From: a virus
DNA: 31,386 nucleotides
Virus record (IMG/VR): IMGVR_UViG_3300030101_002514
Span: 1-31,386 of that record
Reading direction: 5' to 3' (one strand)
Shown one piece after another: positions 20,737-27,752 of this stretch. Below the pieces are notes generated by a model, which did no database searches, had not been told where the DNA came from, and saw only the letters and a list, made by a program, of their open reading frames with translations. Within the stretch, counting starts at the first letter, position 1. Each line of letters begins with the position of its first letter. The position numbers and the translations under genes are program-made.

Positions 20737-21733
20737 ACCTACAGAATCAAGAAATCAATTTTTGTCAAGATGTATGTCAAATGAGACTTCAATGACTGAA
20801 TATCCAGATGCACAACAACGATATGCTGTATGTAATTCTTTAATAGAACAGAAGTATATTCTTACAAAACAAAGTGAAAGAAAAATATCAAGAATGTTTG
20901 AAAGACAAATCAATATTGCTGAAAAGAAAAATTACAAAACTGTATTTAAATATTATGATGATAATTATAAAAAAGCTATTGAATTTTATAAACAAGATGA
21001 TAATCCTCTAAATAATAATTTTAATACATTATTTACAATTAATGAGATGACAGAAATGTTTAAAAAATTATATAGAGATACAGGTCTTCGTTTCTATATG
21101 TGGTACAGAAAAAACTTTAATATGTTTATACAGAAACTTAATAGATCTGAAGTAGAGAGATTAATATTAAGAATAGAAGACAATCAAAGAATTAGTCAAA
21201 GAGATTTACAAAATTTAGAAGCTACTATTCTTGAAGGAATGGATAAATACGCAATACAAAGAACAAATTATCTTGTAACTGCAAAAGAAGTTACATCAAT
21301 AAGTGGTGTCGCAAGAAACACTTTAAAAAAAGTCTTGACTGATTTAGTTGCAAAAGAAGATTTTATGTCACTAGGTTTAGATCAAAGAGTAAAACAAATA
21401 TCAAAAATATTGACATTTAAGTCACGATGGATGGCGAGACGAGTTGTTAATACAGAAACAACTGCGGCGGCTAATAATGCAATATCTCTTTCTGCTCGTG
21501 ATGCCTTTGGTGCTGACAATCTATTAAAAAAATGGATAGCAGGAGGTAGAAACATCAGAGACACACATTCTAGAGCAACTGTATTTTATCGTAAAAACCC
21601 AATAGAAGAAAACAAACCATATGCAGTTGGTAATTCTTTTTTAATGTTTCCGGGTGACACACAACTTGGCGCATCTGCTAGTGAAATAGTTAATTGTAAG
21701 TGTGTATCTTTTCCAGTCATAAAAGTAGATTAA
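20717..21733 (+). CDS. Head morphogenesis protein (phage Mu F/SPP1 gp7-like)
   Basis: 338 residues from the ATG at 20717, preferred because the conserved N-terminus P-L-P-K-P-K-P-T-E-S-R-N-Q-F-L-S-R-C-M begins there; an upstream ATG at 20693 would add eight. The C-terminal domain has the Mu F-like pattern: N-T-E-T-T-A-A, K-K-W-I-A-G-G, R-D-T-H-S-R, then F-L-M-F-P-G-D and a final E-I-V-N-C-K-C. Proteins of this type enter the procapsid at the portal vertex. The N-terminal R-C-M...Q-R-Y-A-V-C segment occurs in many phage head proteins. The gene overlaps the portal gene by 20 bases. Confidence 0.83.
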   Translation: MPLPKPKPTESRNQFLSRCMSNETSMTEYPDAQQRYAVCNSLIEQKYILTKQSERKISRMFERQINIAEKKNYKTVFKYYDDNYKKAIEFYKQDDNPLNNNFNTLFTINEMTEMFKKLYRDTGLRFYMWYRKNFNMFIQKLNRSEVERLILRIEDNQRISQRDLQNLEATILEGMDKYAIQRTNYLVTAKEVTSISGVARNTLKKVLTDLVAKEDFMSLGLDQRVKQISKILTFKSRWMARRVVNTETTAAANNAISLSARDAFGADNLLKKWIAGGRNIRDTHSRATVFYRKNPIEENKPYAVGNSFLMFPGDTQLGASASEIVNCKCVSFPVIKVD

Positions 21734-21754
21734 ACATCTAATAAAAAAATGTAT

Positions 21755-21762
21755 TAATTTTG
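21755..21762 (+). promoter_or_regulatory. Bacteroidota-type -7 promoter element (TAATTTTG)
   Basis: TAATTTTGAAAATAAA lies 14 bases before the protease ATG at 21777 and shares its downstream sequence with the element at 18373. It would drive protease and capsid expression. Confidence 0.55.
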
Positions 21763-21776
21763 AAAATAAAAAAATT

Positions 21777-22496
21777 ATGAAAAAGATATTATTTAAAGGA
21801 GGTGTCATAGATGACATTGATCAAAAACTAGGCGTTGTCAAAGGATATGGTTCAATTTTTGGTAATGTTGATTCTGATAAAGACATTATTGAAAAAGGTG
21901 CATATTCGAGAACAATAAAGAACAATGGCTCTCGTGTCAAGTATTTATATCAACATGATATAACAAAACCAATCGGTAAGATGCGTGAATTATATGAGGA
22001 TGAAAAAGGATTGGCTTTTGTTGCTGAGGTACCCAAGACAACGTTTGGTAAAGAAATATTAGAACTAATGGAGTATAAAGTAATAGATGAAAATAGTGTT
22101 GGAATTATGCCCATTGAAAAAGAAATTGACGACAAAGGTAATCGTATAATAACAGAAGTAAAATTATATGAAATATCTGCTGTCACTTTAGCGGCTAATG
22201 AAGAAGCTAAAATATTAGAAGTAAAAGGTGAATCTGACAAGATTGATTATTACACAAAGAGATTTGACAATTTAATTAAGTTTATTCGTAAAGGAAATAT
22301 TACTGACGATCTTGGTTATCTAGTCGAATATGAATTAGAAATATTAAAGTCTTTGATTGCTCGTGATCACTCACACCAATCACACAAGGAACTATCTCGT
22401 GGTAATGCACACATAGAAACTAAGAAAGATGAAAATGATTCCAATTCTATTATTAATTATATGTTTAACAGTTTAAAATCTAAATCAAATGAATGA
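21777..22496 (+). CDS. HK97-type prohead protease (peptidase U35)
   Basis: 239 residues. G-V-V-K-G-Y-G-S-I-F-G-N-V-D-S-D-K-D near the start, L-Y-Q-H60-D with the catalytic His, E-N-S107-V-G-I with the catalytic Ser, and L-Y-E-I-S-A-V-T-L-A-A-N-E define the herpesvirus-type assemblin fold of HK97 gp4. It digests scaffold and the capsid N-terminal domain during maturation. The C-terminal ~80 residues are a charged helical tail of the sort removed by autoproteolysis. It overlaps the capsid gene by eight bases. Confidence 0.94.
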   Translation: MKKILFKGGVIDDIDQKLGVVKGYGSIFGNVDSDKDIIEKGAYSRTIKNNGSRVKYLYQHDITKPIGKMRELYEDEKGLAFVAEVPKTTFGKEILELMEYKVIDENSVGIMPIEKEIDDKGNRIITEVKLYEISAVTLAANEEAKILEVKGESDKIDYYTKRFDNLIKFIRKGNITDDLGYLVEYELEILKSLIARDHSHQSHKELSRGNAHIETKKDENDSNSIINYMFNSLKSKSNE

Positions 22497-23706
22497 AGAT
22501 TTAAAAAAACAGATAGATGATATTTGTGACGTAATTGATGAGAAAATTGAGAAAAGTTCCAATGCTCTCAAAGATAACGTAAACAAAGAAATTGATTCTG
22601 TCGTTTCTGGCGAGGTTAAGAATCTCGTTGAGAAACATTCTGAAATGGTTGAAAGATTAGATAAAATTGAAGTAGAAAATAAAAAAGAAGACTTCAAGGG
22701 TGTTTATAAAACTAAATCAGAAATTTTTGGAGATGCTATTGAGAAAAGTGAATCATTCAACGCAATGAGACTAGGAAACTCAAACACAGCATCATTTGAT
22801 GTAAAAGCAGATGTATTAATTTCGTCTGACTTTGCAGGTGCTAGTTCATCAAGAGATGCAACTGGTGTTGAACGAGTGGCGGGCATCAAGAGAGATCCCT
22901 CGAATGTCACCAATATGCTTAACATAATACCAGTAGCTAGTACAACATCTAATGTAATTAGATATGTTAAAGAATCAGCTTATACTGATAATGCGGCAAA
23001 TGTTGCCGAAGGATCAGCGCCGACTGATTCAGAATTTCAACTAACAGCGGCTGATGCTATAGTTCAAAAAACAAGTGCTGTCATGACTATTTCACAAGAA
23101 ATGTTGGATGACACGCCTGGACTTCAAGCATATCTTTCACAAAGGATGCCAGCAAAAATTATGACTGTAGTTGATGATCAGTTGCTAAACGGATCAGGTG
23201 TTTCACCTAATCAATTAGGACTTGTCAATGGTGGTACTAGCTTTGCGGCTGGTGGGTTTGCTAACGCTATAGAATCAGCACAAGAGCTTGATTGTTTAAT
23301 AGTCGCTATAAACCAGTTAGCCCTTGCCAATTATTCTGCAAGTGGTATTATATTGAATCCTACAGATTTCCATAAGGCGTATCTATTAAAAGACACGACT
23401 AATGAGTATCTAAGAGGAACTTCTATTGTAACAAGTGACGGTTTTACAAGAATAAATGGCGTGCCTGTATTTTTAAATAATAAAATGGCGGCAGGTACAT
23501 TTGTTGTTGGTGATTTCGCACAAGGTTCACAAGTTTTTCAAAGAGAAAACATGAAGTTAGATTTTGCATTTGAAAATAACGATAACTTTGACAAATATCT
23601 TGTCAGCGTTAGAGGTATCATTAGAATGGCTCACGCAATCTATTTACCAAATGCTTTCGTAAAAGGCACATTTAGTGCGGCGAAAACAGCTTTAGAAACT
23701 TCATAA
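22489..23706 (+). CDS. Major capsid protein (HK97 fold)
   Basis: 405 residues. The N-terminal ~100 residues are charged and helical (D-L-K-K-Q-I-D-D-I-C-D-V-I and onward), the delta domain that acts as internal scaffold and is removed by the protease. The rest is a typical HK97 capsid: V-A-E-G-S-A-P-T-D-S, T-A-D/A-x-x-x-Q-K-T-S-A, I-S-Q-E-M-L-D-D, N-G-S-G and the closing R-G-I-I-R-M-A-H-A. A strong terminator-like hairpin follows the gene, as expected for the most abundant product. Confidence 0.95.
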   Translation: MNEDLKKQIDDICDVIDEKIEKSSNALKDNVNKEIDSVVSGEVKNLVEKHSEMVERLDKIEVENKKEDFKGVYKTKSEIFGDAIEKSESFNAMRLGNSNTASFDVKADVLISSDFAGASSSRDATGVERVAGIKRDPSNVTNMLNIIPVASTTSNVIRYVKESAYTDNAANVAEGSAPTDSEFQLTAADAIVQKTSAVMTISQEMLDDTPGLQAYLSQRMPAKIMTVVDDQLLNGSGVSPNQLGLVNGGTSFAAGGFANAIESAQELDCLIVAINQLALANYSASGIILNPTDFHKAYLLKDTTNEYLRGTSIVTSDGFTRINGVPVFLNNKMAAGTFVVGDFAQGSQVFQRENMKLDFAFENNDNFDKYLVSVRGIIRMAHAIYLPNAFVKGTFSAAKTALETS

Positions 23707-23730
23707 TTAGTTTAATTAATGGGTTATTAA

Positions 23731-23760
23731 AAGGGCAGCAATTTTGTTGCTCTTTTTTTT
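23731..23760 (+). terminator. Rho-independent terminator after the capsid gene
   Basis: AAGGG-c-AGCAA pairs with TTGCTCTTTT around the loop TTTTG, giving about ten pairs with one bulged C and two G-T pairs. The stem runs directly into a long T tract. It lies 25 bases after the capsid stop and just before the next promoter element. Confidence 0.75.
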
Positions 23761-23768
23761 TATCTTTG
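23761..23768 (+). promoter_or_regulatory. Bacteroidota-type -7 promoter element (TATCTTTG)
   Basis: TATCTTTG directly follows the terminator T tract and lies 22 bases before the ATG at 23791. A TTTTG in the terminator loop (23742-23746) could serve as a -33 element, but the spacing is a little short. Confidence 0.5.
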
Positions 23769-23790
23769 TTTAAATCAAAAATTTATTATT

Positions 23791-23979
23791 ATGAAAATTA
23801 AATGTAAAGTTGATATTGTTCGTGAAGGTGTTGAATACGTAAAAGGTGATGTTGTAGATATACCAGAATCTAATGTTGATAAATGGGTTGCAAAAGGATG
23901 GGGTTCACCAGTAGAACACAAAGAACATAAATCAAAAAAAGAAACAAAAGAATATAAAGTACAAAAAGAAACAAAATGA
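23791..23979 (+). CDS. Small head-region protein (62 aa), DUF7210-like
   Basis: 62 residues. A compact beta domain (K-C-K-V-D-I-V-R-E-G-V-E-Y-V-K-G-D-V-V-D-I-P) ends in K-W-V-A-K-G-W-G-S-P, followed by a Lys/Glu-rich tail. The pattern V-x-x-x-G-x-x-Y-x-x-G-D-x-V-x-[I/L] followed by a helix and G-W is seen in small proteins found between capsid and connector genes, which I associate with DUF7210. A minor head or connector accessory role is inferred from position. It overlaps the next gene by four bases. Confidence 0.6.
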   Translation: MKIKCKVDIVREGVEYVKGDVVDIPESNVDKWVAKGWGSPVEHKEHKSKKETKEYKVQKETK

Positions 23980-24539
23980 TAAGTGTTCAAATTGATTCTA
24001 CTACTGGTAGTGAGATTGTTGCAAACTCTGAACTAAAAGATTATGCAAGAATTGAAACATCTGATGATGATAGTATTGTTGCTGAATTGATAAAAGCGTC
24101 ACGTGAAAAATGCGAAGCATATATTAACAGAGATATAGTAGCTAAAACTAGAACATTGTTTATAAGTGATGTTAATAGATCAGGTGAATATGGTGATCTT
24201 TACAGACGAGATGTGAAAATAGTTTTGCCGTTTGCACCAATATCATCTGTAACATCTGTACAACAACAAGATAATTCTGGTTCACTAACAGATATAGGTC
24301 ATAATGTACATGGATTTGAAGATAAATATGTTGAGATACCAAGAGATTATATTCAAAATATAAAGATTGTATATACGACTTCAGGTCTTTCATTTGATGA
24401 TATTAAACTTGCTATCAAACAGTTAGCAACAACATATTATGATAATAGATCAGATTATGTCAAAGGCTTAACTGTAAACGAACTACCAACTAATATAAAA
24501 AGTATATTATCTAAATATGTTTACTATAATGAATTATGA
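23976..24539 (+). CDS. Head-tail connector (HK97 gp6-like)
   Basis: 187 residues. E-L-K-D-Y-A-R-I-E-T-S-D-D-D-S-I-V near the start, followed by I-K-A-S-R-E-K-C-E-A-Y-I-N-R, is the classic opening of gp6-type adaptor proteins (L-K-x-x-L-R-I-D-x-x-x-D-D-x-x-I). Next come V-L-P-F-A-P-I-S-S-V-T-S-V and a C-terminal helix I-K-L-A-I-K-Q-L-A-T-T-Y-Y-D-N-R. It forms the ring under the portal. The order of the following genes confirms a connector module. Confidence 0.9.
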   Translation: MISVQIDSTTGSEIVANSELKDYARIETSDDDSIVAELIKASREKCEAYINRDIVAKTRTLFISDVNRSGEYGDLYRRDVKIVLPFAPISSVTSVQQQDNSGSLTDIGHNVHGFEDKYVEIPRDYIQNIKIVYTTSGLSFDDIKLAIKQLATTYYDNRSDYVKGLTVNELPTNIKSILSKYVYYNEL

Positions 24540-24865
24540 TAAAAGCAGGCGATCTAAGATACAGACTTACAGTAAAGAGAAACACAAATTCTTCTGATGG
24601 TTTTGGTGGCTTCACATCTACTCAATCTACTGTAGGTACATTTTGGTGCAACAGAAAATTTTTAGATGGAAATATGATATACAGAGATGGTAAACGAATA
24701 CTGCAAACTGGCATTGAAATAACATTGCGTAAAAACACATCTACAACAAATATTCAACGTGGTGATATATTATTTTTGACAAATGATAACAACAAATACA
24801 GAATTAATGAAATGTTTGAAGAAGATTTATATACTTTTAAAATTTTAGCAGACAAGCAACAATGA
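24536..24865 (+). CDS. Head closure / head-tail adaptor (SPP1 gp16-like)
   Basis: 109 residues. G-D-L-R-Y-R-L-T-V-K-R, then D-G-F-G-G-F-T-S-T and T-F-W-C-N, match the start of head-tail joining proteins (G-x-L-x-x-R-[I/V]-x-[I/L]-x-x and G-x-x-x-x-x-W-x-x-x-x-x-x-W). A K-Y-R-I-N-E-M segment lies near the end. It closes the connector and binds the tail. Four-base overlaps link it to both neighbours. Confidence 0.87.
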   Translation: MIKAGDLRYRLTVKRNTNSSDGFGGFTSTQSTVGTFWCNRKFLDGNMIYRDGKRILQTGIEITLRKNTSTTNIQRGDILFLTNDNNKYRINEMFEEDLYTFKILADKQQ

Positions 24866-25242
24866 GTAAAAAAAATTCAGCAAGAATACGTCAACAAGAT
24901 ATAAAAGAATTTAATCGTAAAATGAAAAAATTTGAAAAATTTACAATGCCAAATAAAGGTTTAGATCAAGAATTACAAATAACAGCAAATCAAATTGGTG
25001 ATATATCGACTGATAATGTGCCTGTGATAAGTGGTAAACTAAGAGATTCAATACGTTTTGAATCAAAGTTTTTAGATTATATTGTTAAATATATAATAAA
25101 TTATGCTTCATTCGTTGAGTTTGGCAGACCAGGTAAAGGTTCAATTCAAGGTCATAAACCTTTTTTTAGACCTGCGATTACACAAGCTAAAATAAATTTT
25201 GTTAAAAGAATAAAGTCTAAACTAAAAGAATTAGTGAAATGA
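24862..25242 (+). CDS. Tail completion / neck protein (HK97 gp10-like)
   Basis: 126 residues. Conserved segments are V-P-V-I-S-G-K-L-R-D-S-I, Y-A-S-F-V-E-F-G-R-P and K-P-F-F-R-P-A, matching the P-V-x-T-G-x-L-[R/K]-x-S-I, Y-A-x-[Y/F]-[V/I]-E-[F/Y]-G-[T/R] and x-P-F-[L/F]-x-P-A motifs of gp10-type proteins. It lies between the head closure and tail terminator genes, as in HK97-like phages. Confidence 0.9.
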   Translation: MSKKNSARIRQQDIKEFNRKMKKFEKFTMPNKGLDQELQITANQIGDISTDNVPVISGKLRDSIRFESKFLDYIVKYIINYASFVEFGRPGKGSIQGHKPFFRPAITQAKINFVKRIKSKLKELVK

Positions 25243-25673
25243 AAGATCCATCACATTTTGTAAGAAAAGCTGTCTTTGAAGCTCTAAATGGTAATGTCAC
25301 GCTAAATTCTGCAACAGTTCCTGTGTATAATGTTGTTCCATCAACAGCAAGTGCGCCTTATATACTTATTACATCTGTTCAAAACAATATTGTTGAAAAT
25401 ATTAAAGATACATTTTTAATGCAAGTGCAAACTCAAATTGATGTTATAACTTCTTTCGATACAAACACAGGGGGACAGCTTGACGCCAATCTTGCAATGA
25501 ATCAAATAACAAATTTGCTTGTAAGTAAAAATTCTTTTTTTGATTTATCTTCTAATAATTTTAAATGTGTAACATCACAAAATGATGGTATCACATATAT
25601 TACAGATGATACAGATACAGAAACCATTTATAGAGCAATTTTAACTTTAAGTAATGACGTTGAGCAATTATGA
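25239..25673 (+). CDS. Tail terminator protein (DUF3168 family)
   Basis: 144 residues. V-F-E-A-L-N-G-N-V-T near the start, then V-P-V-Y-N-V-V-P, A-P-Y-I-L-I-T, and a closing T-I-Y-R-A-I-L-T-L match DUF3168/tail-terminator proteins (A-L-x-x-x-x-x-[L/V]-[V/Y]-x-x-x-P-x-x-x-x-x-P-Y-[I/V]). The ring it forms stops tail tube growth at the length set by the tape measure. The tube gene itself lies beyond the fibre gene, an unusual separation. Confidence 0.85.
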   Translation: MKDPSHFVRKAVFEALNGNVTLNSATVPVYNVVPSTASAPYILITSVQNNIVENIKDTFLMQVQTQIDVITSFDTNTGGQLDANLAMNQITNLLVSKNSFFDLSSNNFKCVTSQNDGITYITDDTDTETIYRAILTLSNDVEQL

Positions 25674-26146
25674 GATTAGAATTATATAGATTTAGTTCAC
25701 AGAATGAAAGTACACTTGGAATTTTATATTTAGTAAATGATGAAACAAACCAAAAAGATTTTCTATGCTTTACTCTCGAAGATGAAAAAAGGGAGGTCAA
25801 AGTTTATGGAGAAACTCGCATACCTCAAGGCACATATAAAATTGAATACAGAAAAGAAGGAGGTTATAATAATAAATACTCAAAACGTTTTCCAGCTATT
25901 CATAGAGGTATGCTTGAAGTTAGGGGTGTGCCTAATTTTACTCATATTCTTCTCCATTGTGGTAATACTGATGACGATACAGATGGTTGTCTTCTTGTTG
26001 GAAACGTTGTATCACAAAATATTACAAAGGATGGATTTCTAGGACAATCTACAGATTGTTATAAAAGAATATATCCGATATTAGCAGATATTTTAGATAT
26101 GCAAAAACATCTATCAATTAAAATAATTAATTTTGAAGAAATCTAA
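25670..26146 (+). CDS. DUF5675 family protein, possible lysis enzyme
   Basis: 158 residues. F-T-L-E-D-E-K-R-E-V-K-V-Y-G-E-T-R-I-P-Q-G-T-Y (about 32-54), H-R-G-M-L-E-V-R-G-V-P-N-F-T-H-I-L-L-H and a D-T-D-G-C-L-L-V-G segment are the hallmarks of DUF5675, found across phages and bacteria. Its paired H...G-N-T-x-x-D-T-x-G-C-L layout recalls the H-x-x-x-S-x-G-C signature of L,D-transpeptidases, so action on cell-wall peptides is plausible; this is inference. It lies directly upstream of membrane proteins including a holin-like one, where an endolysin is expected, and no classical endolysin is seen in the window. Confidence 0.78.
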   Translation: MRLELYRFSSQNESTLGILYLVNDETNQKDFLCFTLEDEKREVKVYGETRIPQGTYKIEYRKEGGYNNKYSKRFPAIHRGMLEVRGVPNFTHILLHCGNTDDDTDGCLLVGNVVSQNITKDGFLGQSTDCYKRIYPILADILDMQKHLSIKIINFEEI

Positions 26147-26156
26147 ATCAATAAAT

Positions 26157-26459
26157 ATGGATGATATAACAAATAAAAAGGTCGCAGTTGATCTTGATGG
26201 AGACGGAAAATCTGATTTTAAAGTTGACATAAAATTTTTAGGTTTGCTTGTAGGTGGTATCATATCACTTACAATGACATATTCACAATTAACATCTGAA
26301 ATTGAAGTTGCAAAAACACTTCCTGAATATAAAATAGAACAAGATGATACTAAAGTTATCAATCAGAAAATAGATTATTTAATAAGGGAATTAGAAAAAT
26401 ACGAAGAACAAACTAATAGAAGATTAAATAGTTTAGAAGATAAGGTGTATAAGAAATGA
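26157..26459 (+). CDS. Single-pass membrane protein with calcium-loop-like motif
   Basis: 100 residues from the ATG at 26157, which follows the previous stop by ten bases; an ATG at 26133 would add eight residues inside the previous gene. V-D-L-D-G-D-G-K-S-D-F near the N-terminus has the D-x-D-G-D-G spacing of an EF-hand/dockerin calcium loop. One membrane segment (FLGLLVGGIISLTMTYSQL) and a C-terminal coiled coil follow. The next tiny gene starts within its stop (ATGA). The location in the lysis cassette suggests a holin, spanin or pinholin partner; unproven. Confidence 0.65.
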   Translation: MDDITNKKVAVDLDGDGKSDFKVDIKFLGLLVGGIISLTMTYSQLTSEIEVAKTLPEYKIEQDDTKVINQKIDYLIRELEKYEEQTNRRLNSLEDKVYKK

Positions 26460-26530
26460 ATACTAGAGTAAAATTTGCTATAGTATTATTATTTTTATTT
26501 TTTATATTAACAATATTTATTCAAAGTTAA
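26456..26530 (+). CDS. Tiny membrane peptide of lysis cassette (24 aa)
   Basis: 24 residues: M-N-T-R-V-K then an unbroken hydrophobic stretch FAIVLLFLFFILTIFI and Q-S. The ATG overlaps the previous stop (ATGA), and its own stop abuts the next ATG (TAAATG). Exact fit between genes supports translation. It may be a small holin-like or antiholin peptide. Confidence 0.5.
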   Translation: MNTRVKFAIVLLFLFFILTIFIQS

Positions 26531-26722
26531 ATGAAGTTATTAAGTGATATATCTTTATCAGAAGCTGATGTAAATAAACAACTAAAAACTACACAGACAA
26601 TATCTAAGATCAATACATTGATGGATGTGGCAGATGGTCTTAAAGAATGGGAGGGTGTACAAAGGATAGAAATATTTTTAAGAATAGAACATAAATTAAT
26701 TGATTTAATAGATGAATTGTAA
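26531..26722 (+). CDS. Small helical hypothetical protein (63 aa)
   Basis: 63 residues, amphipathic helical, with A-D-V-N-K-Q-L-K-T-T-Q-T-I near the start and R-I-E-I-F-L-R-I-E-H-K-L-I-D-L-I at the end. The ATG abuts the preceding stop, and the stop shares one base with the next ATG (TAATG). Likely part of the same lysis or virion-accessory transcript. No family recognised. Confidence 0.58.
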   Translation: MKLLSDISLSEADVNKQLKTTQTISKINTLMDVADGLKEWEGVQRIEIFLRIEHKLIDLIDEL

Positions 26723-26811
26723 TGGATGTATTTTTATTGGGAACTGTTCTTCTTATTGCATTTGTGTATAGTGCTTTTCTTATCTATATATGGACTAACG
26801 ATAAAAAATGA
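26722..26811 (+). CDS. Tiny membrane peptide of lysis cassette (29 aa)
   Basis: 29 residues dominated by one membrane segment (VFLLGTVLLIAFVYSAFLIY) and ending W-T-N-D-K-K. It starts within the previous stop codon and ends within the ATGA that begins the holin-like gene. This precise packing supports a real gene. Function is unknown; a holin modulator is possible. Confidence 0.5.
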   Translation: MDVFLLGTVLLIAFVYSAFLIYIWTNDKK

Positions 26812-27194
26812 ACAAGATATTATCAAAACTTTTTGGAGAAACTGCAAGTGGTATTGCAAATATTGTCGATAGATTCGTTCAGACTAAAGAAGAAAAACAT
26901 AAAGCTAATCAAGAGATTCAACAACTATTTCAATCATTTGAGATTGAAATGCAGAAGAACACTACAGAAAGATGGAAATATGATTCTACTTCTGACAGTT
27001 GGTTATCTAAAAACATAAGACCATTAGTTTTACTAATTCTAGTAATTTCTACAATATTACTTGTTTTCATAGATGCAGGAAAAATATCTTTTGAGGTCAA
27101 AGAGAGTTGGGTTGACCTTTTACAAATAGTGTTAATTACAGTAATCGGTGCATATTTTGGTTCTCGTGGTCTTGAAAAGTATTCTAAGAAATAA
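26808..27194 (+). CDS. Holin-like membrane protein (3-TM holin superfamily-like)
   Basis: 128 residues. The soluble N-terminus (K-H-K-A-N-Q-E-I-Q-Q) leads to W-K-Y-D-S-T-S-D-S-W-L-S-K-N-I-R-P-L, then two hydrophobic segments (about 70-90 and 103-121) with A-Y-F-G-S-R-G-L-E-K at the end. The S-D-S-x-L-S-K-x-I-R-P-L and F-G-x-R-G-x-E-K motifs are typical of the Holin_3TMs/GTA-holin group. It would permeabilise the inner membrane to trigger lysis. Its neighbours are several tiny membrane peptides and the DUF5675 gene. Confidence 0.78.
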   Translation: MNKILSKLFGETASGIANIVDRFVQTKEEKHKANQEIQQLFQSFEIEMQKNTTERWKYDSTSDSWLSKNIRPLVLLILVISTILLVFIDAGKISFEVKESWVDLLQIVLITVIGAYFGSRGLEKYSKK

Positions 27195-27334
27195 TGGCTA
27201 AAAGATTTTATCCAAAAGCATACGAAAAAAAACCAAAGAAAAAAAGAAAAGGAATACATAGTAAAAATAGAAATACAAATAATAAAAACGGTAAATATTA
27301 TAGTGGCACAAAATACAGAGGACAAGGAAGGTAA
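27194..27334 (+). CDS. Small very basic conserved phage protein (46 aa)
   Basis: 46 residues: K-K-P-K-K-K-R-K-G-I-H-S-K-N near the start and a conserved ending Y-Y-S-G-T-K-Y-R-G-Q-G-R. A K-R-K-G-[I/V]-H-[A/S]-K...Y-R-G-Q-G-R pattern recurs in small proteins of aquatic phages as I recall it. Very high positive charge suggests nucleic-acid binding or a packaged DNA-condensing role. The ATG shares a base with the holin stop (TAATG). Confidence 0.7.
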   Translation: MAKRFYPKAYEKKPKKKRKGIHSKNRNTNNKNGKYYSGTKYRGQGR

Positions 27335-27728
27335 GATTTGTGCAACTTGCAATAAGTATAAACCTCTTTCACGCTACTATAAAAGACAGAATAAGAAACC
27401 CGAAATACATTGTCGAGATTGCAGAAATAAAAAACGTGAAGAAAACCATAGACATTGGAAACAAGAATTTATTTATAAACTATCTACGCATATAGATATT
27501 AAATGTGTTAAATGTGGATACGATAAAAATTTTAGTGCTTTAGACTTTCATCATACAAAAAGAAAGAAGTTTGCAATAGCTAGAGAGATTAGAAACTTGT
27601 CAAAAAAAAGTTTCTATGATGGTAAAGTTGATCGTATATTGACAGAGATAATGAGCAAATGTGAAGTGCTATGTTCTAACTGTCACCGTGAACATCATAA
27701 CAAGCATATAATGAAAATGAAAAAATAG
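27303..27728 (+). CDS. HNH endonuclease with zinc-binding N-terminus
   Basis: 141 residues from a GTG at 27303. C-A-T-C...H-C-R-D-C forms one Cys pair set, and I-K-C-V-K-C-G-Y...L-D-F-H-H-T-K then L-C-S-N-C-H-R-E-H-H forms the HNH core with its structural zinc (two C-x-x-C pairs). The D-F-H-H catalytic region and C-H-R-E-H-H end are intact. It may be a free-standing homing-type endonuclease, since it sits between late genes with a 32-base overlap, or a packaging-associated nuclease; the terminase is far away, favouring the former. The GTG start is tentative, as no ATG precedes the first Cys pair in frame. Confidence 0.85.
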   Translation: MAQNTEDKEGKICATCNKYKPLSRYYKRQNKKPEIHCRDCRNKKREENHRHWKQEFIYKLSTHIDIKCVKCGYDKNFSALDFHHTKRKKFAIAREIRNLSKKSFYDGKVDRILTEIMSKCEVLCSNCHREHHNKHIMKMKK

Positions 27729-27736
27729 TATATTTG
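27729..27736 (+). promoter_or_regulatory. Bacteroidota-type -7 promoter element (TATATTTG)
   Basis: TATATTTG, identical to 1662 and 3298, lies 16 bases before the tail fibre ATG at 27753 and directly after the HNH stop codon. Confidence 0.55.
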
Positions 27737-27752
27737 TAAATAAAATATTCTT

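Noticed and set aside
26930-27352. 140-residue open frame on the minus strand across the holin region
   Set aside because: It is antisense to three well-supported, coupled plus-strand genes and reads as hydrophobic low-complexity sequence without family resemblance.
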